Under the pieces are notes generated by a model. The model saw only the letters and a list, made by a program, of their open reading frames with translations, was not told the DNA's origin and did no database searches. The translations under genes were made by a program, and so were the position numbers. Source: Thermoplasmata archaeon (GTDB lineage: Archaea; Thermoplasmatota; Thermoplasmata; Thermoplasmatales; Thermoplasmataceae). From it: a stretch of DNA of 10,853 nucleotides. Positions within the stretch are counted from its first letter, which is position 1, and each line of letters begins with the position of its first letter. The DNA is taken from contig JAKAUD010000116.1 of NCBI GenBank assembly GCA_021827885.1, forward strand, positions 1 through 10,853. The letters are read 5' to 3'. This document shows positions 1-5,555 of the stretch, in pieces.

Positions 1-186
1 AGGAATGATGGCATGCCGGGCGGCATGTGCCACTCACATGCCAGCCACTCGGAAGCCACAATACCAATAGAAAATGATGGGAAATGGCATGTTGTGATGC
101 CGAAGTCCTATTATTATATACACATGATTCAAACGGCGATCCTAGGTCGATTTTTTTGTCGACTTAAATACCGGAGGTTGAAATAA
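1..186 (+). CDS. Hypothetical open frame, 5' end outside window
   Basis: The first frame is open from base 1 to a TAA at 184-186, giving 61 codons with no upstream boundary. The first twenty residues are rich in Met, His and Cys (CHSHASHSEA) and are followed by IPIENDGKWHVVMPKS, which reads like real protein. The last twenty residues are basic and less convincing, so a frameshift or chance extension near base 125 is possible. The TAA shares one base with the ATG of the next small ORF (TAATG). The Met/His/Cys clustering could reflect metal binding, but no family is recognised. A good TATA-like box inside the frame (114-120) argues that at least the 3' part is regulatory rather than coding. Confidence 0.33.
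   Translation, partial: RNDGMPGGMCHSHASHSEATIPIENDGKWHVVMPKSYYYIHMIQTAILGRFFCRLKYRRLK
114..120 (+). promoter_or_regulatory. TATA-like box upstream of small frameshifted gene
   Basis: TTATATA at 114-120 would place a transcription start near 140-145, leaving a leader of about 40 bases. The leader contains a strong Shine-Dalgarno-like GGAGGTTG at 173-180, six bases before the ATG at 186. Most starts in this window look leaderless, so the SD here is an exception. Confidence 0.35.
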
Positions 187-352
187 TGAAGACAGAGGAC
201 GAAAAATACAGTATAAAACCGAGAAAGAAGTATGTGAGACAGGTAAGAGCATAATTGTGGAACCTCTGGATCCGGATGATTTGAAACTGAAACTAGGTAA
301 GGCGAAGATGAAAAAAGAAAGGAGGATTCTGAAAAATCTTATTTATTCATAG
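186..352 (+). pseudogene. Small hypothetical gene broken by a frameshift
   Basis: The ATG at 186 follows a strong SD and opens a 22-codon frame (MKTEDEKYSIKPRKKYVRQV...) that stops at 252-254. A second frame, open across the same bases, continues in coding-like fashion as TGKSIIVEPLDPDDLKLKLG and then a lysine/arginine-rich tail (KAKMKKERRILKNLIYS), ending at TAG 350-352. Joining the two frames near 235-250 gives one protein of about 55 residues that is basic at both ends. The second frame has no ATG; its only plausible start is GTG at 257. The simplest reading is a one-base indel in a small basic protein. Alternatives are two overlapping mini-ORFs or a sequencing error. No family is recognised. 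Confidence 0.42.
338..347 (+). promoter_or_regulatory. TATA-like box for the membrane protein gene
   Basis: CTTATTTATT is centred about 24 bases upstream of the TTG at 367. There is no ribosome-binding motif between them. The spacing is what a leaderless archaeal transcript starting at the TTG would need, and this is the main support for that unusual start codon. Confidence 0.42.
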
Positions 353-366
353 ATTCTATCCATCCA

Positions 367-1293
367 TTGGGAGAGAATGAGTCAAAGTCAGATCAGGAAA
401 TCAGCATAATTGAAATCCTGCAGAAACTTGTACCTGAAGAGAGAATCAGACTTCTGGACGGAGAAAACCCTGAAGCTGCATCTAGGATGTCCCTCAGTCT
501 CAACTTTTGGCTAGCAGTATCACAGCTCATGATTGCGGACATTTCTATTTTCTTTACCCTCGCCGCCACGTCGTTTGATTCTTCACTGGCAATTTTCAAT
601 GACATCATTTTATTTTTAGTGATCTTCACTCTAATCTTTGGATTGCTGCTCTTTGGTCTCACACGGTGGTACGGCAGAAGAATCTCTAAAAATTTGTCTT
701 CTCTTTTTCATGAGTTCACAGCGAGCAAATGTCTGACGTGTAATAGTGACTCATCCTATTCCCTTGATGAGAGAAAGGCATTGTTTCACAAGATCGAAGA
801 TCCCCGACACCACATTGATTTTCTGAAAATAGAAGTGAGGGTTTCCAGGGTTTATAGGCACGTAGAACTCTTTAGTTTCATTGATCTGATTTTTATCATT
901 TTCCTTTCACTTCTTTTTCTGCTTTACCTGAGAATATATTTTCCCCAATTAGCATTTCTTTCTCTTGTTACACTGGCACTAATACCGGTTATCGGTCTCA
1001 CAAGGTTGGCCATTAGGGCGCTGATGAAGAGCAACTACGTTCTCATAGAGGTCAGGGAAGACCGTTCTGTTCTGAAATCAAAGTCAACGATATTCTTCAA
1101 ATTAATGCCAAATCTGGTTAATAAGAAATTCCTTAAGAGACAGAAACTGAATTTGGAAAGGTTCCCTGCTATTATTGAAGGTAACAATATCAAAGCGTGG
1201 CTGGTCAGCAATTTTGATGAGAACTTCTTTGGTAAGGTATCTGTTGTGCCATACAGCAAAATCCACCCGGGTTTATATAGTATCTTCTTCTAA
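367..1293 (+). CDS. Four-helix integral membrane protein, function unknown
   Basis: This 308-residue protein has an acidic N-terminus followed by two membrane-segment pairs. TM1 is at about 44-66 and TM2 at about 76-98, with only a short loop between them. A roughly 65-residue soluble segment follows, containing a C-L-T-C pair near 118-121 and a His-rich patch (DPRHHIDF). TM3 (about 168-190) and TM4 (about 192-215) are again close together, and a basic soluble C-terminal domain of about 90 residues completes the chain. The start is TTG: the frame is open back to base 301 but has no ATG until residue 41, and the TATA-like box 24 bases upstream supports 367. The 2TM + soluble + 2TM + soluble layout resembles many accessory or conflict-system membrane effectors, but no family is recognised and the function is unknown. 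GC content is visibly lower than in the restriction-modification gene. Confidence 0.75.
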   Translation: MGENESKSDQEISIIEILQKLVPEERIRLLDGENPEAASRMSLSLNFWLAVSQLMIADISIFFTLAATSFDSSLAIFNDIILFLVIFTLIFGLLLFGLTRWYGRRISKNLSSLFHEFTASKCLTCNSDSSYSLDERKALFHKIEDPRHHIDFLKIEVRVSRVYRHVELFSFIDLIFIIFLSLLFLLYLRIYFPQLAFLSLVTLALIPVIGLTRLAIRALMKSNYVLIEVREDRSVLKSKSTIFFKLMPNLVNKKFLKRQKLNLERFPAIIEGNNIKAWLVSNFDENFFGKVSVVPYSKIHPGLYSIFF

Positions 1294-1313
1294 GAACCCT
1301 TCCATCAAACTAA

Positions 1314-1436
1314 TCAATAAGGAAGCTTCATTACAATCTTGCCAGACGGTAGCGTAGTATAAACCTCGTATCCTTCATTCATGTATTTCTCTTTCTCCCT
1401 TTCGGACACTCTAATCAATCGCCGAACTTTTAGCAT
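1314..1436 (-). CDS. Possible 40-residue small protein
   Basis: On the minus strand an ATG at 1436 opens 40 codons ending in TGA at 1314-1316. The product begins MLKVRRLIRVSEREKEKYMN, and the second half includes EGYEVYTTLPSGKIVMKLP. The charged N-terminal half and the 'EGYEV...LPSGKIVMK' beta-like half read as a genuine small archaeal protein. Directly upstream in the same frame are ATGAGAACTGAGTTCTCTTAG-type codons (MRTEFS-stop), so the original start may have been at 1457 with an in-frame TAG now at 1437-1439. A perfect palindrome (1441-1455) overlaps that upstream start. The gene is convergent with the membrane protein gene. No family is assigned. Confidence 0.42.
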   Translation of the reverse strand: MLKVRRLIRVSEREKEKYMNEGYEVYTTLPSGKIVMKLPY

Positions 1437-1440
1437 CTAA

Positions 1441-1455
1441 GAGAACTCAGTTCTC
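1441..1455. repeat. Perfect 15-base palindrome
   Basis: GAGAACT-C-AGTTCTC is a perfect 7-bp inverted repeat around one central base. It lies five bases upstream of the minus-strand small ORF start at 1436, where an operator or hairpin affecting its expression could sit. No regulator is identified. Confidence 0.4.
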
Positions 1456-1565
1456 ATCCTAGAGGGCTTGAGTGCTTACGATCTTGGTCTTCGATGTATC
1501 CGTTATTATGATCGGATTGTGAACGATTCGGCAAATGACGTTATGTAACATGACAAGGGGTTCAC

Positions 1566-1588
1566 GGTTAACAGAGTCAACGTTAACC
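1566..1588. repeat. Inverted repeat GGTTAAC / GTTAACC
   Basis: A 7-bp perfect inverted repeat (1566-1572 and 1582-1588) is separated by nine bases. Each arm contains the self-complementary GTTAAC, which also heads the promoter repeats at 3221 and 3998. It could be a dimeric protein-binding site; no function is shown. Confidence 0.3.
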
Positions 1589-1690
1589 ATCTGTTCAGAT
1601 GGAAGGCATGATTATGGCCACACTTTTGGATCATAACGTGGAGAACGTGGGAATAGATACATCAGAGTTCATGGGAAGGGTTAGATAATA

Positions 1691-1705
1691 AAATGGGTTG
1701 AGGGG
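1691..1705 (+). repeat. Junction repeat, copy A (integrase 3'-end sequence)
   Basis: AAATGGGTTGAGGGG here is identical over 15 bases to 4651-4665 and 5529-5543. In the integrase copy it encodes KWVEG, and copy A can also be read as KWVEG. The match stops at base 1705, where the promoter of the HNH protein gene begins. Flanking bases to the left do not match the integrase. Confidence 0.7.
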
Positions 1706-1713
1706 AATATAAA
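1706..1713 (+). promoter_or_regulatory. TATA box of the HNH protein gene
   Basis: AATATAAA is centred 25 bases before the ATG at 1734, the canonical archaeal TATA-to-start spacing. No SD motif intervenes, so a leaderless transcript is expected. The box starts at the very next base after junction repeat A. Confidence 0.55.
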
Positions 1714-1733
1714 CCGGAATATAGGACGACTTT

Positions 1734-2750
1734 ATGAAACCAGTAGATAAATTTGGAAAACCGATTTATCCTGGCGTATTCCAAACGCTTCAAAGAATCG
1801 GGATATCATTGGAACAGTTGGGCTTCAATGAAAGTGCGAGAAAACCGAACTTATTTCTCAGGAAAGACAGTTGTGGAACCGTGTTTGCCGACATGAGGGG
1901 CACAAAAGAGATACCTATATGGGGTGAGATCTGTCCACTAATTTATATTACGCTTAACCAAGAATTTCCTGCCTGGCAAATAGCAAGGATAAGAAAAAAT
2001 GTTTCGCGTGAGTTGTCACTAGCAGGCGTACCGTACCGCTTTTCGTTCTACGATGGGTGTGAACCCGATGACATTTCCTATCCTGAAATACACCACAAGG
2101 AAACTTTTCAAGATGACCTTTTCGAGTTCTTTTACAATATCTATAATGAGCTTCCGGATGGTTATTGTCGCATGTGCAGGAAAGACATAATGGATGACCT
2201 TTATTTCTGTTCAAAGGAGCATGAGACTGCCATAGCGGAGGATAGTTTTTCTACGATTGTTGCTGGCTCCCCGAAATGTGAAATTTGCGGTGCCGTGAAA
2301 TTACAACCTCTCCTTGAAAAATTCAAAGAATATCTGGATAGAAACAAAATAATCTACGTGTCTTCTCTGAATGAACACCACACATGCTATTATCCCGAGA
2401 TAACCATGACAATATGCGATAGCTGCCATTCAAAGATCCACAATGGCAATGATCCAAATCTAACTAAGCACAGGCCACCAGAAGGTGACTCTAAAAAATT
2501 CTACATGAAACAGAAAAGACGTGATAAACTGGAGGGAAAATATTCTAAACTTGACCAGAAGGCGAGGAACATTGGCGCTTCAATGTATTTTATAGGATTG
2601 GATTCTTATCGTTATGGTGCCAAAGTCCTAAGAAAATACCATGAGTCACACCCCGATGCCACGGAATATATGCGCTGTAAGAAATGTGATTTTGAATTTG
2701 ACCCACATTATCGAACACCATGCCCAAAGTGCCGCGAGTTTTTTCGCTGA
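1734..2750 (+). CDS. HNH-nuclease-like protein with several zinc clusters
   Basis: The 338-residue protein has an N-terminal domain of about 140 residues with no recognised motif. A first zinc cluster follows: C145-x2-C148, then C159-x3-H163. A second module has C182-x2-C185, then LNEHHTCYYPEITMTICDSC (residues 212-231) and H232-x3-H236. The pattern CxxC ... E/H-H-H ... CxxCHxxIH is that of archaeal HNH/treble-clef domains, in which H215 or H216 and the final His would be catalytic or metal-binding. A lysine/arginine-rich linker (about 253-275) leads to a C-terminal zinc ribbon, C315-x2-C318 ... C330-x2-C333. The fold points to a DNA-binding, probably DNA-cleaving protein, as seen in mobile elements or defence loci. 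The substrate is unknown, and a structural zinc protein without nuclease activity remains possible. The start is supported by the TATA box at 1706. The gene sits directly after junction repeat A. Confidence 0.75.
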   Translation: MKPVDKFGKPIYPGVFQTLQRIGISLEQLGFNESARKPNLFLRKDSCGTVFADMRGTKEIPIWGEICPLIYITLNQEFPAWQIARIRKNVSRELSLAGVPYRFSFYDGCEPDDISYPEIHHKETFQDDLFEFFYNIYNELPDGYCRMCRKDIMDDLYFCSKEHETAIAEDSFSTIVAGSPKCEICGAVKLQPLLEKFKEYLDRNKIIYVSSLNEHHTCYYPEITMTICDSCHSKIHNGNDPNLTKHRPPEGDSKKFYMKQKRRDKLEGKYSKLDQKARNIGASMYFIGLDSYRYGAKVLRKYHESHPDATEYMRCKKCDFEFDPHYRTPCPKCREFFR

Positions 2751-3220
2751 ATTTAGAGCCAGAGTCTGTTGGCTGCCAACGGTTGAAGCACATGGGAGGA
2801 TGCCTGATTAAACCATGGTGACGTAAATGTCTCGTGAAAAAGACTGATGTGTTATTATGCTATGTAGCCCGCAAGAAAGCGCTTAAAACAAATTACAAGA
2901 AGCCTGAATAAAATTAAATGTCATAATCGAGACCATCCTGAATGCAGTGCTCCTTTCTTCGATATGTTCAGGACATTCCACAGCCCTCACAGTACAGGCC
3001 TGCTTTAACCCATTTGAATTTTGGCAAATTTCGGTCGAGCACATATATCCCCCCTGAGATAGTACTCTTTGCGGTTCGAGCAGACCTGATATGTTTTCCC
3101 TGTGGATCCCCTTGCCTTGCTGCCTTCTTTTCCCAACTCTCAGCTGTGGTCTTGGTTGCATATTCCTGTATTTGTGTACTCCTAGACTCAAAAAGACATC
3201 ATGATATTGTGGCCACAACT
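2751..3220. other. Gene-poor spacer between HNH and nuclease-like genes
   Basis: About 470 bases contain no convincing intact gene. A small hairpin (GTTGG-ctg-CCAAC, 2768-2780) follows the HNH protein gene but has no T run. Long open frames on both strands overlap each other without start signals or recognisable protein. The best coding-like stretch is the minus-strand frame at 2968-3198, listed separately. Confidence 0.4.
2968..3198 (-). pseudogene. Possible gene remnant, no start codon
   Basis: This minus-strand frame is open for 76 codons between a TGA at 3199-3201 and a TGA at 2968-2970. It reads ESWEKKAARQGDPQGKHIRS, then TAKSTISGGIYVLDRNLPKF, and ends KWVKAGLYCEGCGMS with a CxxC pair. 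The composition looks more protein-like than the longer overlapping minus frame. There is no ATG, GTG or TTG near its head and no promoter was seen, so it could only be a truncated remnant. No family is recognised. Confidence 0.2.
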
Positions 3221-3243
3221 GTTAACTTCTATCCTAAAATTAA
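3221..3243 (+). promoter_or_regulatory. Shared promoter element, copy 1, with TATA box
   Basis: GTTAACTTCTAT followed by CCTAAAATTAA matches 3998-4021 (GTTAACTTCTAT then GCCAAAACTTAA), allowing one indel. Its right end merges with AATTAATA (3237-3244), which lies about 30 bases before the ATG at 3270 and serves as that gene's likely TATA box. The shared 12-mer just upstream of two different promoters suggests a common regulator or a duplicated promoter. Confidence 0.45.
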
Positions 3244-3269
3244 TATTCTTCGTACGATCAGCGTCTGTT

Positions 3270-3923
3270 ATGCAAGAAGATGAAATCGTTGATATATACA
3301 GACACTTTCTGACGTTCCTCTGTGGGAAAAAAGATTACATTGCCCCGCTCCAGCTTACAGGTCGACTTGAAGATTATCTTGTTCACGAGTTTATAATTTA
3401 TGCATTCAATGAGACACATGGCGAGCTTTTAGGGTTAACCAACCTTGGCAAGAAAGGAGAGCAGAAGTATGACATTGCCTTTCTTAGGAATAACTCAGGA
3501 GATGAAAAAGAAATAGCATATGCATTTGAAGTCAAATACATAAGGAATGCTCACAGAATTTATGAAAAGGAAGAAGCGGGCGACGAAATAACTTCAACTC
3601 TGAAGAGCCTCTCAAAACAACTCGAAGGTGTTATTGGAGAAAATCACGGAGAATACCCGGTGTGTCAGAAGGCAGTTGGGACTAAGGTTTATGGGTTGGT
3701 CTTTGCCTCCTGCAGGAAGCCGGACGAGAAGAAAATGCAGGAGAAGGAGGATTTCTATAACAAAAAGATACTAGGGAAAGCCAAAGGTAAGGGATTCTCC
3801 AGCTTTATTTCTAATGATGGAGAGCCTACTTTCGATAAAGTATATGATGATATAGAAGTAAAGGCAGTTGGGTTGAAGTACTATCTAACACTCAGGGCCG
3901 GGCTGTGGCATAGACATATCTGA
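3270..3923 (+). CDS. PD-(D/E)xK nuclease-like protein
   Basis: From the ATG at 3270 the product is 217 residues. Residues 28-45 form a helix with an acidic pair (GRLEDYLVHEF). They are followed by QKYDIAFLRNN with D68, and by IAYAFEVKYI with E87-x-K89. This order of acidic helix, D on one strand and E-x-K on the next is the core of the PD-(D/E)xK restriction-endonuclease-like fold. Later a strand-like YGLVFASCRKP and a lysine-rich, probably helical segment follow. It is likely a metal-dependent DNA nuclease or a degenerate relative; the cognate system is unknown. A longer in-frame start exists at 3201, but it would read through the promoter element at 3221-3243, so 3270 is preferred. A short hairpin follows the stop. 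The last ten residues (RAGLWHRHI) look atypical, so the C-terminus may be altered. Confidence 0.62.
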   Translation: MQEDEIVDIYRHFLTFLCGKKDYIAPLQLTGRLEDYLVHEFIIYAFNETHGELLGLTNLGKKGEQKYDIAFLRNNSGDEKEIAYAFEVKYIRNAHRIYEKEEAGDEITSTLKSLSKQLEGVIGENHGEYPVCQKAVGTKVYGLVFASCRKPDEKKMQEKEDFYNKKILGKAKGKGFSSFISNDGEPTFDKVYDDIEVKAVGLKYYLTLRAGLWHRHI

Positions 3924-3929
3924 TCGATA

Positions 3930-3949
3930 AAAGTGCACCACTTTGTTTC
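3930..3949 (+). terminator. Possible hairpin terminator after nuclease-like gene
   Basis: AAAGTG-CAC-CACTTT (3930-3944) is a perfect 6-bp stem with a three-base loop, followed by GTTTC. It begins seven bases after the stop codon at 3921-3923. The T run is weak, so termination is only a guess. Confidence 0.3.
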
Positions 3950-3997
3950 ATTGGTCCAGAGCGTGCGGTAATTAATGTAACATTTCGATAGTTTGGT

Positions 3998-4035
3998 GTT
4001 AACTTCTATGCCAAAACTTAACGCCCTTTATATAT
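3998..4035 (+). promoter_or_regulatory. Shared promoter element, copy 2, and integrase TATA box
   Basis: GTTAACTTCTAT (3998-4009) and GCCAAAACTTAA (4010-4021) repeat the element found at 3221. Six bases downstream is a strong TATA box, TTTATATAT (4027-4035). A start near 4055-4060 would transcribe the integrase remnant, and an AGGAGG motif is present at 4041-4046. CAAAACTTAACG at 4012-4023 is also the exact inverse of 4083-4094. Confidence 0.5.
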
Positions 4036-4074
4036 CAAAGAGGAGGATGTGTACACAGATCACCCGCAATGAGA

Positions 4075-4096
4075 GGCAAAACCGTTAAGTTTTGCC
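4075..4096 (+). repeat. Perfect inverted repeat in integrase leader
   Basis: GGCAAAAC-CGTTAA-GTTTTGCC is an 8-bp perfect stem around a six-base loop. Its right half (CGTTAAGTTTTG, 4083-4094) is the reverse complement of 4012-4023, so two inverted copies flank the TATA box at 4027-4035. Such symmetry could mark an operator, an mRNA hairpin, or recombinase arm-binding sites. Confidence 0.5.
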
Positions 4097-4114
4097 AGTA
4101 TCTAAACATGATCA

Positions 4115-4674
4115 TTGAGAGCCATAGTGAGATCTTCCGAGAAGTTTGAGGACAGGACCCTCATGCCTGTGGAGTTTGAGAAATTGAGGGATGCCATGGA
4201 TGTGGATACCAGGAAGATATGCACCGCACTCCTGCTGACGGGCATGAGGTATGCGGAGCTCTGCAGGTTCAGGGAGAATCCTGACAGGCTCGACGGGAAG
4301 TTTGTATACCTGCCAAGAGGATCCATGCTCAAGGTCAAGGCAAAGCAGAGGGAGAGAGCAATAAGGTTGAGCTATATGGGCAAGACACTTGTACCCGAAT
4401 TGTTTCAGGCGTCATATCGATTGCCGGAACTCCCTGCCCCGGACATGAAGATGAGAAGGTTATCGAAAAGGATCCTCGAGGGATCTCCGGCTAACAATAA
4501 GACATTCAGGAAGACCTGGGAATCCTGGTTGGTGTTTTATTATCCGGATAAGTCTTTGCAGATCGCATTGTCGCAGGGGCATACCACCACAACGCAGATG
4601 AGCATTACCTTAACATACCGTTTGATGACGAGGACAGGATGGAAATGAGGAAATGGGTTGAGGGGTGGATATGA
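4115..4674 (+). pseudogene. Archaeal (SSV-type) tyrosine integrase, catalytic domain, frameshifted
   Basis: The main frame (TTG 4115 or GTG 4127) gives a 177-residue product holding only the catalytic domain. It has R45 in LLLTGMRYAEL, a lysine in KVKAKQRERAIRLS, K129-x-x-R132 in NNKTFRKTWESW, and QGHTTTTQM. K-x-x-R in place of H-x-x-R is typical of SSV-type archaeal integrases. After M162 the frame is wrong. Shifting by one base at about 4600 restores EHYLNIPF, which carries the catalytic tyrosine codon at 4606-4608, and then a tail ending RKWVEGWI with TGA at 4672-4674. The data fit loss of one G from ATGGAGCAT. The N-terminal core-binding domain is missing: a TGA at 4109-4111 closes the frame upstream, and only an out-of-frame 26-codon ORF (4069-4149) precedes it. 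As it stands the product lacks its nucleophile and is very probably inactive. The last coding bases are junction repeat B. Confidence 0.78.
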
Positions 4675-4677
4675 AAA
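4648..4677 (+). repeat. Junction repeat, copy B (true integrase 3' end)
   Basis: This 30-base segment matches 5526-5555 at 28 positions, and its core 4651-4665 is identical to copy A. It encodes the integrase tail RKWVEGW and also contains GAGGGGTGG and the ATG of the next gene, with stop and start overlapping as ATGA. This is the only copy still attached to a recognisable integrase. Confidence 0.75.
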
Positions 4678-5267
4678 GAGAGGGCATAATCTCAAAAAAA
4701 CACAAGACTGGCATAAAAGAAGAAGCAATGAGCGTACTACCTGAAATTAAGAAATTGGCTTCTGACGTGTTAACAGAAGATGAACTCACCGAAGCTGATG
4801 AAACATCAGAAAAGGAGAGGAAACTCGCAGTAGAAAAACTCAAAACTCTTGTAGGTAAAGTGCCTAAGAGACCTCTTTACTATCTAAATATGGAATTAGA
4901 CTTCCTCCCGCATTGGACGAGAGACTCAGTTAAATATTCAGGCGATTATTTGGACATACTGGTGAAACATTTGGTATTCTATACCACTAACGACCATAAA
5001 GATAGAAATTTACCTATGGGTCCTGCGTTACAAAAAGTGAAAAAATATGGGCATAATTTAGATGATCAGTTAATCAGTGATCTTATTGAATATAACAGCA
5101 TATTTTACGTACCCGCAAAGCATAATTTTAGTCTTCCAGAAGGTCGTAAAGACCACAGGTTTAGCTCTAAAGAAGTTGTGCTTACAGTGTTTGTAGCGAT
5201 GAAACTTGGAAAAGCGATAATGGATATCACACGTTGCGAACCTCAATTAAACTGTCATGTTCTATGA
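4671..5267 (+). CDS. Unrecognised protein following integrase tail
   Basis: The ATG at 4671 overlaps the restored integrase stop (ATGA) and is preceded by GAGGGGTGG, a usable ribosome-binding motif; a GTG six bases upstream is less likely. The 199-residue product is lysine/glutamate-rich and helical over residues 1-65, as in LPEIKKLASDVLTEDELTEA. It then carries conserved-looking blocks: VPKRPLYYLNMELDFLPHW, NLPMGPALQKVKKYG, and FYVPAKHNFSLPEGRKDHRF followed by SSKEVVLTVFVAMKLGKAI. No transmembrane segment or Cys cluster is present. I do not recognise the family. The same reading frame continues past the TGA at 5265-5267 into coding-like sequence with further stops, so the gene may be C-terminally truncated. 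It sits in the position of cargo behind an integrase. Confidence 0.6.
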   Translation: MKREGIISKKHKTGIKEEAMSVLPEIKKLASDVLTEDELTEADETSEKERKLAVEKLKTLVGKVPKRPLYYLNMELDFLPHWTRDSVKYSGDYLDILVKHLVFYTTNDHKDRNLPMGPALQKVKKYGHNLDDQLISDLIEYNSIFYVPAKHNFSLPEGRKDHRFSSKEVVLTVFVAMKLGKAIMDITRCEPQLNCHVL

Positions 5268-5510
5268 AAACCTGTTGCACCTATCCAAGACTTCATGAAC
5301 GATTCTGCGGATAAGTAGAACAAATTCTAGAATGAGTATTATGGTTACGCAACTACTCACCTTTATGCACAATTATTCAACCTCGAGTTTAAGACCTTGT
5401 CTAGTGTCATGGATCAGATACCCGTGTTTTATGGGCTGAAAGGGTTCTTAAAGTTGACAGGAATTTTCGACCGGGGTTTTATATACTTTTGGCAGGTATT
5501 CCGGGAGTAG
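5268..5510 (+). pseudogene. In-frame coding-like continuation with several stops
   Basis: The frame of the preceding gene runs on after its TGA as KPVAPIQDFMNDSADK (TAG 5316-5318) and NKF (TAG 5328-5330). It then has 59 open codons from 5331, including YYGYATTHLYAQLFNLEF and VFYGLKGFLKLTGIFDRGF, and stops at TAG 5508-5510. The residue mix looks like protein and keeps one reading frame, but there is no start codon. It may be the decayed 3' part of the upstream gene or a separate remnant. The motif NDSAD resembles NDSAND in the remnant at 1441-1611. No family is recognised. Confidence 0.3.
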
Positions 5511-5526
5511 GTTTAGTTGACAGGAA
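5452..5526 (+). promoter_or_regulatory. TATA box between direct repeats upstream of DinB remnant
   Basis: AGTTGACAGGAA occurs at 5452-5463 and again at 5515-5526, 63 bases apart. Between them is a TATA-like TTTTATATAC (5477-5486), which would start transcripts near 5508. The second copy abuts junction repeat C. The duplication may be a relic of the event that created the junction. Confidence 0.4.
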
Positions 5527-5555
5527 GGAAATGGGTTGAGGGGTGGGTATGAGAA
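5526..5555 (+). repeat. Junction repeat, copy C
   Basis: It matches the integrase 3' end (4648-4677) at 28 of 30 bases and includes the ATG at 5549. In one frame it still reads TGRKWVEGWV-stop, that is, an integrase tail without an integrase. Bases to the left share only GACAGGA with the integrase. The DinB-family remnant begins in its right end. Confidence 0.75.

Larger units (their letters stand above)
1441..1611 (+). pseudogene. Coding-like remnant with one in-frame stop
   Basis: This frame begins after a TAA at 1438-1440 and reads ENSVLILEGLSAYDLGLRCI, then RYYDRIVNDSANDVM. It is interrupted by TAA at 1546-1548 and continues in frame to TGA at 1609-1611 (HDKGFTVNRVNVNHLFRWKA). It has no ATG at its head. 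The residue mix looks like protein rather than noise, but no family is recognised. The stretch 1294-1733 otherwise holds only the minus-strand small ORF, two palindromes and the junction repeat. Confidence 0.2.

Noticed and set aside
2834..2911. GTG-started 25-codon ORF with a lysine-rich end
   Set aside because: It is short, has no RBS or TATA box at the right distance and no recognisable motif.
3060..3095. GGTTCGAG resembling a tRNA T-loop
   Set aside because: The flanking bases do not form a T-stem on either strand, and no acceptor stem or anticodon arm is present.
2883..3218. Minus-strand 111-codon open frame
   Set aside because: The composition is Gln/Arg-rich and irregular, with no promoter or motif. 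Another minus frame over the same bases looks more protein-like.
2942..3283. Plus-strand 113-codon open frame
   Set aside because: It runs through the promoter element of the nuclease-like gene, has no recognisable domain, and overlaps a better minus-strand candidate.
3270..3923. Cas4 identity for the PD-(D/E)xK protein
   Set aside because: There is no cysteine cluster for an iron-sulphur centre and no neighbouring cas genes.
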